From M3007 sp964621185 (GTDB lineage Bacteria > Bacteroidota > Bacteroidia > Chitinophagales > Saprospiraceae): 64,000 nucleotides of DNA. Location: contig CAZULM010000003.1 of assembly GCA_964621185.1 (NCBI GenBank), positions 124,001 through 188,000 on the forward strand. The letters are read 5' to 3'. The notes under the pieces were generated by a model. It searched no databases, had not been told where the DNA came from, and was given only the letters and a program-made list of their open reading frames with translations. Positions 49,777 to 57,627 of the stretch are shown here, piece after piece (the first letter of the stretch is position 1; each line of letters begins with the position of its first letter). The position numbers and the translations under genes are program-made.

Positions 49777-50613
49777 TCAATCCCAGTCTAACACCGCCAA
49801 AACCGGCAGATGGTCCGAGGGGTAATGACAATCTTTCGAATCGCTGAGCACCGCGTATTGCTTCACCTTTAACCTGCCTTTGCCGATAAAAATGTAATCG
49901 ATCCTGCGGGTAACGGGTTTCTGGAACTCAAAGGCGTTGAAGGTGCCGCTTGGGCCAAAGGCCGGTATGAGGCTGGCTTCTTTTGTGTCTGAAAGTTGTG
50001 TTTTCAAGGTTGCAATAGGCGTATCGCCAGGCTCGCTGTTAAAGTCGCCCATAACCACAACGGCATGGTTTTTTGTGTTTTTTGCCGCTATTTGCTTCAA
50101 AATAAGTTCAGAAGAAGCCTGTCGCGCCGATTTTCCGATATGATCGTAGTGCGTATTGAAAACCCACACCTTTTTATGGCTCCCTTTGTCGAGCAGCAAT
50201 GCCCAGGTGCAGATTCGTTCGAGCGCGGCATCCCAGCCTTTGGAGGGCCTGTCGGGCGTTTCGGATAGCCAGAAAGTGCCGGAGTCGAGCAGTTTGAACC
50301 GCTTGGTGCGGTAGAACAAAGCGGAGAATTCGCCCGCTTCCTTGCCGTCATCGCGCCCCACACCGACCATCGCGAATTCTGGCAACGTTTTTTTCAGGTA
50401 CTCCACTTGCCGAAATAGCCCTTCCTGTATGCCGAAAACGTCGGGGGCGTGGAAACGGATTTGTGCGGCCAGGAAATCCCGGCGGTTTGGCCAGGCGTCT
50501 GCGCCGTCGGCGGGGTTGTCGTACCGGATGTTGTAGGTGAGGCAGCGCAGTGGTTGGCACTGGGCGGGCTGGAGGAATGCGAACGCAAAAAAGAAAACAA
50601 GTAGTTGGTTCAT
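49777..50613 (-). CDS. Endonuclease/exonuclease/phosphatase family protein, exported
   Basis: A 278-residue protein with a signal peptide (NQLLVFFFAFAFLQPAQCQP). The EEP fold is shown by LRCLTYNIRYDNPADGADAW, FGIQEGLFRQVEYL (catalytic glutamate), VFNTHYDHIGKSARQAS, VVMGDFNSEPGDTPI (Asp/Asn pair) and HYPSDHLPVLAVLDWD (Asp-His). It should act outside the cytoplasm as a metal-dependent phosphoesterase; nucleic acids, phospholipid head groups or sugar phosphates are all possible. An AATCA-type repeat array lies 17 bases upstream of its start. Confidence 0.93.
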   Translation of the reverse strand: MNQLLVFFFAFAFLQPAQCQPLRCLTYNIRYDNPADGADAWPNRRDFLAAQIRFHAPDVFGIQEGLFRQVEYLKKTLPEFAMVGVGRDDGKEAGEFSALFYRTKRFKLLDSGTFWLSETPDRPSKGWDAALERICTWALLLDKGSHKKVWVFNTHYDHIGKSARQASSELILKQIAAKNTKNHAVVVMGDFNSEPGDTPIATLKTQLSDTKEASLIPAFGPSGTFNAFEFQKPVTRRIDYIFIGKGRLKVKQYAVLSDSKDCHYPSDHLPVLAVLDWD

Positions 50614-50630
50614 GGTACAAAACTATATTA

Positions 50631-50688
50631 TGATTCGCCTGATTTTTGTGATTAAGTTTGATTGATTCAACTGATTTTTAATTGATTA
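50631..50688 (-). repeat. AATCA-type degenerate repeat upstream of the EEP gene
   Basis: On the plus strand TGATT recurs at 50631, 50640, 50649, 50659, 50663, 50672 and 50683, mostly every 9-11 bases, with T/A-rich spacers. In the sense of the EEP gene it reads AATCA and ends 17 bases before the start codon. Confidence 0.72.
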
Positions 50689-50829
50689 CAAAGATCGGTA
50701 CGCAAAAAACCAAGCGGCCTAAGGTATTACACGTTTAAGGGGCAATTGGCGGGGGCGGCGTTTTTTGCGGCTTGCAAGAGCTTCTCTGAAAGCTTTTTGT
50801 GGTGATCCGTCGACAAAAAACAATAGTAG

Positions 50830-51432
50830 CTACGCCCTGGCACATTTCTCAATTGGCGAACAATTGTCCAGCAAGATATTCCCGTTGTACTTGAAGGTCG
50901 CCCCCGGCCCGTACCAGGCTTCCAGGGTAAGGTAGCGCACTTTCTCTTTTGTCAGGAACTGCAACTGGTACTGCCGCCAGTCGCTGTGGTTGATGAGGGG
51001 CGAGGAGGTCAGCAGGGTGCCTTTGCTCCCGCGGGCGCCGCTGCCCCACACCCGGATGCGCGCCGGGTGGTTGAAGCCCACGTATTTTTCCACATGAGCC
51101 AGGTAAATCGAAAAGGTATAGCAGGCATCGGAGGCCAGCGGCTCGGCAAGCGCCTGGGCGATGTCTTCTGTGGTGCCGTCGTGGCGCACTACGAGGCCGA
51201 TGCAGCTGTTCCCGGCCTGGGGCGCGAAGTCGATGCCCCAGGCGCCGGGCAAGATGTCGGGCGTACTGCCGGGCGTGCTGGTATGCCAGCCTGTGGGGAT
51301 AGCGGAGGCCCGTGGCTCACCTTCAAAGGAGGGGTTCCGGAAGTAGATCTTTCCGGAAGGCTGCTCCCGGACGCTGCCCGCAAGGAGGGGGGAAAGCCAG
51401 AGCGGGATCAATACAAACCAAATATTTTTCAT
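50830..51432 (-). CDS. Secreted carbohydrate-binding-like protein
   Basis: A 200-residue exported protein with a signal peptide (NIWFVLIPLWLSPLLAGSV). The mature part begins IYFRNPSFEGEPRASAIPTG and continues with PQAGNSCIGLVVR, CYTFSIYLAHVEKY and DWRQYQLQFLTKE, ending ILLDNCSPIEKCA. This is the galactose-binding-like jelly-roll pattern used by carbohydrate-binding modules in Bacteroidota, often at the start of longer adhesins. Here it stands alone without a sorting domain. Ligand unknown. Confidence 0.78.
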   Translation of the reverse strand: MKNIWFVLIPLWLSPLLAGSVREQPSGKIYFRNPSFEGEPRASAIPTGWHTSTPGSTPDILPGAWGIDFAPQAGNSCIGLVVRHDGTTEDIAQALAEPLASDACYTFSIYLAHVEKYVGFNHPARIRVWGSGARGSKGTLLTSSPLINHSDWRQYQLQFLTKEKVRYLTLEAWYGPGATFKYNGNILLDNCSPIEKCARA

Positions 51433-51476
51433 GCCGCGGGTAAAATTTATCGTTTTTTGCTCGAACGGGGCGGGTG

Positions 51477-51509
51477 TTTGTGGAAAACAAGCAGCTTATC
51501 CTACCTTTG
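51477..51509 (+). promoter_or_regulatory. Bacteroidota promoter of ftsX (TTTG - 21 bases - TACCTTTG)
   Basis: TTTG at 51477-51480 and TACCTTTG at 51502-51509 match the -33/-7 consensus with a 21-base spacer. The ftsX ATG follows at 51547, giving a leader of about 30 bases. Confidence 0.75.
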
Positions 51510-51546
51510 CCCCCACTAAAACCGTTTACCAATTTCGTCCAAAGGT

Positions 51547-52401
51547 ATGCCAAGAACCCGGCCCACATATTTTTATGCCATTGCCAGTGTGTCACTGGTG
51601 CTGTTCGTCCTGGGCTTTTTCGCGCTCATGGCCTTGCATGGCCGCAAGTTAGTGACCTTGTTCAAAGAGAAAGTGGATATTTGGCTGGAATTAAAACCGG
51701 GGCTGGCACAGAGCGATGTGGCGCGCATCGTCGGCGAGGTGCGTCAGCAGCCTTTTGTGAAGCCCGAGACGGTAAAGTTTATCACCAAAGAGCAAGCAGC
51801 CGCAACTATGCGCGAAGACCTGGGCGATGAGAGCATGTTGGCAGACATGCCCGACCTGCTGCGCGACGTGATACGCTTCAATGTGAAAGCCGAGTTTTTG
51901 AACGATGAAAAAATGCTGGCATGGCGGGAAACGTTGAAACAGGATTCTTTGGTCAGCGACTTGTTCTTTGAGGCCGCCAATACCGGAAACGTGAGCAAAA
52001 ACATCCAAAATCTGGGGATTGTGACCCTGATCTTGAGTCTTTTGCTCATATTTGCAGCCGTTGCCCTTATTCACAACACCATTCGCCTGGCCTTGTTCTC
52101 CAACCGTTTCCTGATCAAAAATCAGGAATTGGTGGGAGCTTCCTGGGAATTTATCAGCAAGCCATACATCCGCCGCGGCATCCTGAACGGTCTTTGGAGC
52201 GCCGTGATTGCCATTTTTGCCCTGATACTGATGCTCTACTGGATGCGCAGCCTGATACCGGAACTGGAACAACTGGAAGACCCCAACGGCATCGTGTTTG
52301 TGATGATGGGCTTGATACTGGCAGGCGTGCTGATCTCGGGTCTGAGCACCTGGTTTGTGGTGCACAAGTTTCTGCGGATGCGGATAGACGACCTTTATTG
52401 A
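51547..52401 (+). CDS. ftsX: Cell division protein FtsX
   Basis: A 284-residue ABC-type permease. One N-terminal helix (YFYAIASVSLVLFVLGFFAL) is followed by the extracellular loop (KVDIWLELKPGLAQSDVARI, FITKEQAAATMREDLGDESM) that in other bacteria activates peptidoglycan hydrolases, then three C-terminal helices with SNRFLIKNQELVGASWEFIS. It pairs with the ATPase FtsE, which is not in the window. The cluster ftsX - DUF3098 - uppP supports the call. Its TGA stop is the first triplet of a 7-nt TGAGTGA repeat. Confidence 0.94.
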   Translation: MPRTRPTYFYAIASVSLVLFVLGFFALMALHGRKLVTLFKEKVDIWLELKPGLAQSDVARIVGEVRQQPFVKPETVKFITKEQAAATMREDLGDESMLADMPDLLRDVIRFNVKAEFLNDEKMLAWRETLKQDSLVSDLFFEAANTGNVSKNIQNLGIVTLILSLLLIFAAVALIHNTIRLALFSNRFLIKNQELVGASWEFISKPYIRRGILNGLWSAVIAIFALILMLYWMRSLIPELEQLEDPNGIVFVMMGLILAGVLISGLSTWFVVHKFLRMRIDDLY

Positions 52402-52413
52402 GTGATGAGTGAG
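52399..52413 (+). repeat. Stop-codon-containing 7-nt repeat (TGAGTGA) at the end of ftsX
   Basis: TGAGTGA TGAGTGA G starts with the ftsX stop codon itself. It is largely complementary to the CTCATCT/CTCATAA leader of the next gene (52667-52701). Confidence 0.7.
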
Positions 52414-52666
52414 CACAGCATCCTTTTTCTGCTAGGCGGCGTTTTTCAGCAGTTGGGCTGAAATTGTTTAATTGTTTTTCAAAATCATCGACGCACCTAC
52501 TTGTTAGGCTTTTGGACAGGGTGTGCTATCAAAATATTAAAACAAACAGGTTGGCTTACAATACCCGTAATTTCTGTGAACTGATTTTCAGTATTCACCC
52601 CACATATTCGATCCCAGGCTTTGGTGCTGAAAAACGATGCCAAACTCAACAAGCAATGCCGTGCAA
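52414..52666. other. Unexplained spacer inside the ftsX - DUF3098 cluster
   Basis: The repeats at both ends bracket about 250 bases without a gene or recognisable promoter. It is AT-rich and unusually long for a gap within a conserved cluster. Confidence 0.5.
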
Positions 52667-52701
52667 CTCATCTCTCATAACTCATCTCTCATAACTAAAA
52701 A
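52667..52701 (+). repeat. Start-codon-abutting 7-nt tandem repeat (CTCATAA family), DUF3098 leader
   Basis: CTCATCT, CTCATAA, CTCATCT, CTCATAA and CTAAAAA are consecutive 7-nt units; AG and the ATG at 52704 follow. Confidence 0.88.
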
Positions 52702-52703
52702 AG

Positions 52704-53066
52704 ATGGCTAAGCAACAACAACGCCCCCAACAAGCAAAAAGACAGGCGCCCGCGCCCGTGCCCACGCGCCGCAGCGAAAAGCGCGAAAGTGTGTTCAACA
52801 CTGCCGGCAACGATGTGCTCATTTTTGGCAGGAAGAATTTCATGTACATGGGCGCCGGCCTGTTGCTGGTGCTGCTCGGCCTGGCATTGATGTCGGGCGG
52901 TTCCATGCCCGACCCGCTGGTTTGGGAGCCTGAGCGGATCTACAGCCCCCTGCGCATCACAGTGGCGCCCATCCTCATGTTGACGGGCTTTGTGGTCGTC
53001 ATTTTGGGCATTTTCAAAAAGAACAGCGCCCTGGGCAATAACAACAACAGCGAACCGGCCGCATGA
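52704..53066 (+). CDS. DUF3098 membrane protein
   Basis: A 120-residue protein with a basic, glutamine/proline-rich N-terminal tail (AKQQQRPQQAKRQAPAPVPT) and two membrane helices (FMYMGAGLLLVLLGLALMSG and VAPILMLTGFVVVILGIF). LIFGRKNFMYMGAG and MSGGSMPDP are the marks of DUF3098, a Bacteroidota family normally encoded between ftsX and uppP. The role is unknown; the fixed neighbourhood suggests cell wall or division work. It overlaps uppP by four bases (ATGA). Confidence 0.92.
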   Translation: MAKQQQRPQQAKRQAPAPVPTRRSEKRESVFNTAGNDVLIFGRKNFMYMGAGLLLVLLGLALMSGGSMPDPLVWEPERIYSPLRITVAPILMLTGFVVVILGIFKKNSALGNNNNSEPAA

Positions 53067-53878
53067 CCCTGATCCAAGCCATTATCCTTGCCATTATCGA
53101 GGGCATCACCGAGTTTTTGCCCGTCTCATCCACGGGGCACATGATAATTGCCTCTTCAGCCATGCATATTGCCTCGGAGCCTTTTGTGAAGGTGTTCACC
53201 GTGGCCATACAGTTTGGGGCTATCCTTTCGGTACTGGTGCTTTACTGGCGGCGATTTTTGCAAAATTTCAACTTTTACGTCAAGCTGTTGGTAGCCTTTT
53301 TACCCGCTGTGTTTTTCGGGCTTCTGTTCAAAAAACAGATAGATGCCCTGTTGGAAAACATCGCGGTGGTAGCCGTCGCCCTCATTTTGGGCGGAGTGCT
53401 TTTTTTGTTGCTCGACGGTTTCTTCAAGCGCCGCAGCCTGCACAATACCTCTATCGACGATGTGACACTCCCCAAAGCCCTGCGCATCGGCCTGTTCCAG
53501 GTAACGGCTATGGTGCCCGGCGTGAGCCGTTCGGCAGCTACCATCATCGGTGGGCTCACGCAGGGCTTGTCGCCGGTTACTGCGGCGGAATTTTCTTTTT
53601 TCCTCGCTGTGCCGACCATGTTCGCCGCCACTTGTAAATCTCTGTGGGACTATGTGAAAGATGGTAACGTCGTGTTTAGCGCTGAAGAGATCACCCTGCT
53701 GGCCGCAGGCAACGCCGTCGCGTTTTTGGTGGCAATGGCCGCCATCAAATCCTTTATCAGCTATCTCACAAAAAACGGGTTCCGTGCATTTGGGTATTAC
53801 CGCATCGTTGTGGGCGCGGTCATTTTGGTGCTTTGGAAGATGGGTTACTTTGAAGGGGTGAATGTGGGAGATTTTTAG
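53063..53878 (+). CDS. uppP: Undecaprenyl-diphosphate phosphatase
   Basis: This 271-residue membrane phosphatase recycles undecaprenyl pyrophosphate to undecaprenyl phosphate for peptidoglycan and other envelope glycans. The catalytic motifs are present: AIIEGITEFLPVSSTGHMI near the N terminus and MVPGVSRSAATIIGGLTQGL in the middle, each with the conserved E/S/H or R/S residues. About eight membrane segments. It overlaps DUF3098 by four bases and ends a few bases before a convergent gene. High activity of this enzyme is known to raise bacitracin tolerance. Confidence 0.96.
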   Translation: MTLIQAIILAIIEGITEFLPVSSTGHMIIASSAMHIASEPFVKVFTVAIQFGAILSVLVLYWRRFLQNFNFYVKLLVAFLPAVFFGLLFKKQIDALLENIAVVAVALILGGVLFLLLDGFFKRRSLHNTSIDDVTLPKALRIGLFQVTAMVPGVSRSAATIIGGLTQGLSPVTAAEFSFFLAVPTMFAATCKSLWDYVKDGNVVFSAEEITLLAAGNAVAFLVAMAAIKSFISYLTKNGFRAFGYYRIVVGAVILVLWKMGYFEGVNVGDF

Positions 53879-53884
53879 CAAGCA

Positions 53885-54637
53885 TTAGTTGCATTCCGTG
53901 CCATCTTGAATACCCTGGATGACTTTTATGGCCGATTGGGAAAAACGGTACACCTCTGTCCAGTTGGTCGCCCCAAGCGCTTTTTGGCAGTACAATATGG
54001 CGGCTTCGGCTTTTGCCGATGCTTCTGGGCAATTTTCGAGGGTGGATGCAAGGGTTTTGGCATCGAATAACAAACGAATGGCGTGCTCCAGCTTTTGCGA
54101 CAGTATGTGCATGTCGCGACTTGCCAATCCGTCTTGTATGTCCAACACTGCCAGTTGCGCGTCGTGTTTCAACAGCTCCCCCGGCCTGAAACCCTGGGGC
54201 CTTGAGCCTTCGGCAGTTCTTGTCTGGGCGGAACATGCTTTTGACGCTTCCAGCATTCGGTGGGCCGCCAAACGTGCGTCCACTGCACGCTGTAGTTTGG
54301 AGTTCAAATCCTTGCCCAACCTAAAGTGCAAGATATCGCAATGTTCGCGCCCTTTTTCCGCAGCGGCCCTTACCTCCGTACAATACACCCCAGCCATCGC
54401 CACAGCATCGAACAGTACATAGCTGTCGGCAAGGCGAAGGTATATTTCGAAGGGATCGACCATCAGCATGGCATCGCTCAAAATCTTGTCTATTTGTTGC
54501 GCCTGCCGCCCCACCCAATCAAGGGTTTGGGTCGCATCCTGCCCGGGATAGGTGATCTCCTGCGCTTCAAGCCCGCCCGTTTGAAGGCAAATACAGGCAA
54601 ACAACAGTATTGACGGCAATATCTTTGAATTTTTCAT
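53885..54637 (-). CDS. Hypothetical exported protein
   Basis: A 250-residue protein with a signal peptide (KNSKILPSILLFACICLQTG, then GLEAQ). The mature part is all-helical and cysteine-containing (CTEVRAAAEKGREHCDILHF, SKACSAQTR, ENCPEASAKAEAAILYCQKA). I do not recognise a family. It is divergent from a TetR-type regulator with 107 bases between the starts, so it may be a target of that regulator. The ATG at 54637 gives the signal peptide; the longer frame upstream does not. Confidence 0.75.
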   Translation of the reverse strand: MKNSKILPSILLFACICLQTGGLEAQEITYPGQDATQTLDWVGRQAQQIDKILSDAMLMVDPFEIYLRLADSYVLFDAVAMAGVYCTEVRAAAEKGREHCDILHFRLGKDLNSKLQRAVDARLAAHRMLEASKACSAQTRTAEGSRPQGFRPGELLKHDAQLAVLDIQDGLASRDMHILSQKLEHAIRLLFDAKTLASTLENCPEASAKAEAAILYCQKALGATNWTEVYRFSQSAIKVIQGIQDGTECN

Positions 54638-54744
54638 AGGGTAAACCCATTGCTTTGTTTTGCTTTCTATTTTGATAGCATTGCTTTTTTGGTAACATAG
54701 CTTGCAAAATATTGTTTTACTTTTGCGTTCCATTTTTTATCGAC

Positions 54745-55425
54745 ATGAGCATCCAAATCAGCATTCAGCCCAACCTAAAGCTGGCTTTGCGCGATCCCGA
54801 GGCCAGTACGCTCGGCCGAAAGATCATTCGGCAGGGCATTGTGCTGATGAGTGAGCTGGGCTATGAGCAGTTCACTTTCCGAAAATTGGCAGAAGTTATC
54901 GATAGCACAGAAGCCAGCATCTACCGTTACTTTGAAAACAAGCATCGATTGTTGCTTTATTTCCTCACCTGGTACTGGAACTACGTGGAATACCAGGCCA
55001 CCGTTTCGCTGCACAACCTTTCCTCCTCGGAGCTTAAGATCAAAAAGATAATAGAGATACTCACAGTCGGGCTGCCCGACTGGCCTGACGCGGCAGGCAT
55101 CAACAAGGCGGCACTTCAAGAAATCGTGATCGCAGAGAGCAGCAAGGCATACCTGACCAAGGAAGTGGACACCATCAACCGGGAGCAGCTCTTCAAACCT
55201 TACAAGGACCTTTGCCACCATATCGCAACGGTTTTTCAGGAATACAGCCCGGCTTATCCATATCCCCGCTCATTGGCGAGCACCTTAGTAGAAATGGCCC
55301 AGTTTCAGCCGTTTTTCATGGAACATTTGCCAGCTTTGACCGACTTTGGGGGGAAACGGGATGGGCAGAAAGTGGCGGCGTTCCTGGAAAAACTGGTCTT
55401 TTCCAACCTGGATGCAAGTGATTGA
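54745..55425 (+). CDS. TetR/AcrR-family transcriptional regulator
   Basis: A 226-residue protein with an N-terminal TetR helix-turn-helix at about residues 27-72 (IIRQGIVLMSELGYEQFTFR, KLAEVIDSTEASIYRYFENK, HRLLLYFLTWYW). The C-terminal 150 residues are helical and would form the ligand pocket and dimer interface; no ligand can be deduced. A -7 element TACTTTTG lies at 54718-54725, twenty bases before the start. It is divergent from an exported protein gene, a common layout for TetR targets. Confidence 0.9.
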   Translation: MSIQISIQPNLKLALRDPEASTLGRKIIRQGIVLMSELGYEQFTFRKLAEVIDSTEASIYRYFENKHRLLLYFLTWYWNYVEYQATVSLHNLSSSELKIKKIIEILTVGLPDWPDAAGINKAALQEIVIAESSKAYLTKEVDTINREQLFKPYKDLCHHIATVFQEYSPAYPYPRSLASTLVEMAQFQPFFMEHLPALTDFGGKRDGQKVAAFLEKLVFSNLDASD

Positions 55426-55632
55426 CCCGGACGGGATTTTGAGCCCTGCCAACACAAACGGATATCAGGGTTGCAAAACCGGCTTGTCCAAATTTCCACT
55501 TTTGCGGCAGCTTCTTTTTGTTGGGAATGCAAAATGCCCAAACGGCACTAATGCCACATCTCCCTGATATTTATCAAGCTGTAACCTGTAACTTGTTGAA
55601 CGAATCGTAGGGGAGGTTCGATCCGAACTTTG

Positions 55633-55640
55633 TACTTTTG
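55633..55640 (+). promoter_or_regulatory. Bacteroidota -7 promoter element (TACTTTTG) upstream of pckA
   Basis: An exact TAnnTTTG match 63 bases before the pckA start. No -33 TTTG at the expected spacing was found. Confidence 0.5.
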
Positions 55641-55703
55641 GCCCAAAATCCACCACCACTACCCCCAACCGCTTTTGCCTAACAATCTAAAACTAAATTA
55701 TTT

Positions 55704-57317
55704 ATGCAGGAATTTGGATTGAAACCATCCACCGCCAACCTGGAAGAACTCGGCCTGAAGAACCTCAAGGCCGTCTATTGGAACCTCTCTCCCGAAGAGC
55801 TCGTAGAGCACAGCATCAGCAAAGGCATGGGCCGTTTGGCCGACAGCGGCGCGCTGGTGATCTATACCGGCGAGTTCACCGGCCGCTCTCCCGAAGACCG
55901 CTTCATCGTAAAAGACAGCACCACCGCCTCCAAGGTCAACTGGGGCAAAGCGAACCTCGCCTTCGAGCCCAAAAAGTTTGACGCGCTATGGCGCAAGGCA
56001 TGCAGCTACATGCGCAAGAAAGAAATTTACGTTCGCGATGTGGCCGCCAACGCCAGCGCCAACCCCGACTACCGCCTGCGCATCCGCGTCGCTACCGAAT
56101 ACCCCTGGAGCAACCAGTTTGCCAGCAACATGTTCCTGCGCCTGCCTGCCGCCGAACTGGCCGATTTTGACGCCCGCTGGACGGTGCTCTGCGTGCCGGG
56201 TTTCAAGGCCGACCCGGCATCAGACGGCACCCGCCAGCACAATTTCGCCATCGTCAACGTGAAAAAGCGCCGCCTGCTCATCGGCGGCACGGGCTATACC
56301 GGCGAGATAAAAAAAGGCATATTCTCCGTCATCAATTTTGTGCTGCCTACCCGCACCGCCGACGCACTGCCCATGCACTGCTCGGCCAACCTCGGCAAAG
56401 ACGGCGACATCGCCCTGTTCTTCGGGCTTTCCGGCACCGGCAAGACCACCCTCAGCGCCGACCCGGAGCGCATGCTCATTGGCGACGACGAGCACGCATG
56501 GGGCAACAACGAGGTGTTCAACTTCGAGGGTGGCTGTTATGCCAAAACCATTGACCTCACCGAAGAAAAAGAGCCGGATATCTACAGGGCCATCCGCCAC
56601 GGCGCCATCCTGGAGAATATCGGGTTCTTCCCCGGCACCCGCACCGTCAATTACGCCGACCGCAGCATCACCGAGAACACCCGCGTGTCGTACCCCATCC
56701 ACCACATCGACAACGCCCTTTCGCCCAGCCGCGCCGACGGTGATCCCAAGAACATCTTCTTCCTCACCTGCGACGCTTACGGTATTCTGCCGCCCATCTC
56801 CAGGCTGACGCCCGAACAGGCCATGTACTATTTCATCAGCGGCTACACGGCCCGCGTGGCAGGTACGGAAGTAGGGGTCAAGGAGCCAAAATCGACCTTC
56901 TCGGCTTGTTTTGGCGCACCCTTCCTCCCCCTGCACCCGGCCAAATATGCCGACCTGTTGGGCAAGAAGCTGCGCAAAAGCATGGCCAACGTCTGGCTCA
57001 TCAACACCGGTTGGAGCGGAGGCCCCTACGGCGTTGGCAGCCGAATGAAGCTCTCCTATACCCGCGCCATGATCACGGCAGCTTTGAAGGGCGAACTTAA
57101 AAACGTCGGCTATGAAAAACACGCCATTTTCGGCATGGAAATGCCGACAGCGTGCCCCAACGTGCCAGCCGAGCTGCTCAACCCGCGCAACACCTGGAAA
57201 AGCGCCGCTGATTACGACAAGAGCGCCAAATCCCTGGCCAAGGAGTTCGTGACCAATTTCGAGAAATACGCCGACCAGGTGAAGCCGGAAGTGTTGGCGG
57301 TGGCGCCGAAGTTGTGA
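55704..57317 (+). CDS. pckA: Phosphoenolpyruvate carboxykinase (ATP)
   Basis: This 537-residue enzyme decarboxylates and phosphorylates oxaloacetate to PEP, the gluconeogenic step (or CO2 fixation in reverse). The kinase-1a loop GLSGTGKTTLSADP, kinase-2 GDDEHAWG, NFEGGCYAKTI, TGEFTGRSPEDRFIV and NTGWSGGPYGVGSRMKL are all intact, with the substrate arginine in GRSPEDR. The family is the ATP-dependent type (about 530-540 residues). The start is preceded by AATTATTT, with no Shine-Dalgarno. Confidence 0.97.
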   Translation: MQEFGLKPSTANLEELGLKNLKAVYWNLSPEELVEHSISKGMGRLADSGALVIYTGEFTGRSPEDRFIVKDSTTASKVNWGKANLAFEPKKFDALWRKACSYMRKKEIYVRDVAANASANPDYRLRIRVATEYPWSNQFASNMFLRLPAAELADFDARWTVLCVPGFKADPASDGTRQHNFAIVNVKKRRLLIGGTGYTGEIKKGIFSVINFVLPTRTADALPMHCSANLGKDGDIALFFGLSGTGKTTLSADPERMLIGDDEHAWGNNEVFNFEGGCYAKTIDLTEEKEPDIYRAIRHGAILENIGFFPGTRTVNYADRSITENTRVSYPIHHIDNALSPSRADGDPKNIFFLTCDAYGILPPISRLTPEQAMYYFISGYTARVAGTEVGVKEPKSTFSACFGAPFLPLHPAKYADLLGKKLRKSMANVWLINTGWSGGPYGVGSRMKLSYTRAMITAALKGELKNVGYEKHAIFGMEMPTACPNVPAELLNPRNTWKSAADYDKSAKSLAKEFVTNFEKYADQVKPEVLAVAPKL

Positions 57318-57627
57318 GCAAACCACACTTCTGGACATATTTCGCGCAGATTTCGCGCAGATTATTTTCACGGATTTTACGCAGAAATTCCTGTGTGAAA
57401 TCCGTGTTTTTTTTCGTGTGAAACCTGCGTGAAATAAAATCTCCAGTAGTATGGCGATGGCTGAACTCGGGGCGATGGGCGCTTGTTGGGCGCTTCTTAT
57501 GTGCTTTTCAACCCAAAATATGGCCGTTTCACGCCGAATTTGGCCCGTTTTACCTGAAAACAGCTTTCATTGATGCAAATCTGACAGCATTTTTGTGCAG
57601 TTTTAACCTAAAAAATTGCAGGAAAAA
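57318..57627. other. Intergenic region between pckA and the HtrA gene
   Basis: The first 120 bases are occupied by the CACAGATTT-type palindromic element. The rest (57440-57627) contains no gene, and I see no clear promoter for the protease gene. Confidence 0.5.
57339..57436. repeat. CACAGATTT-type palindromic element, copy 2
   Basis: Two TTTCGCGCAGA units are followed by an inverted pair: CACGGATTTTACGCAG (from 57370) and CTGTGTGAAATCCGTG (to 57406), complementary except two positions, and an outer CTGCGTGAAAT. It follows the pckA stop by 21 bases, resembling copy 1 beyond ctaA (12862-12963). Confidence 0.82.
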
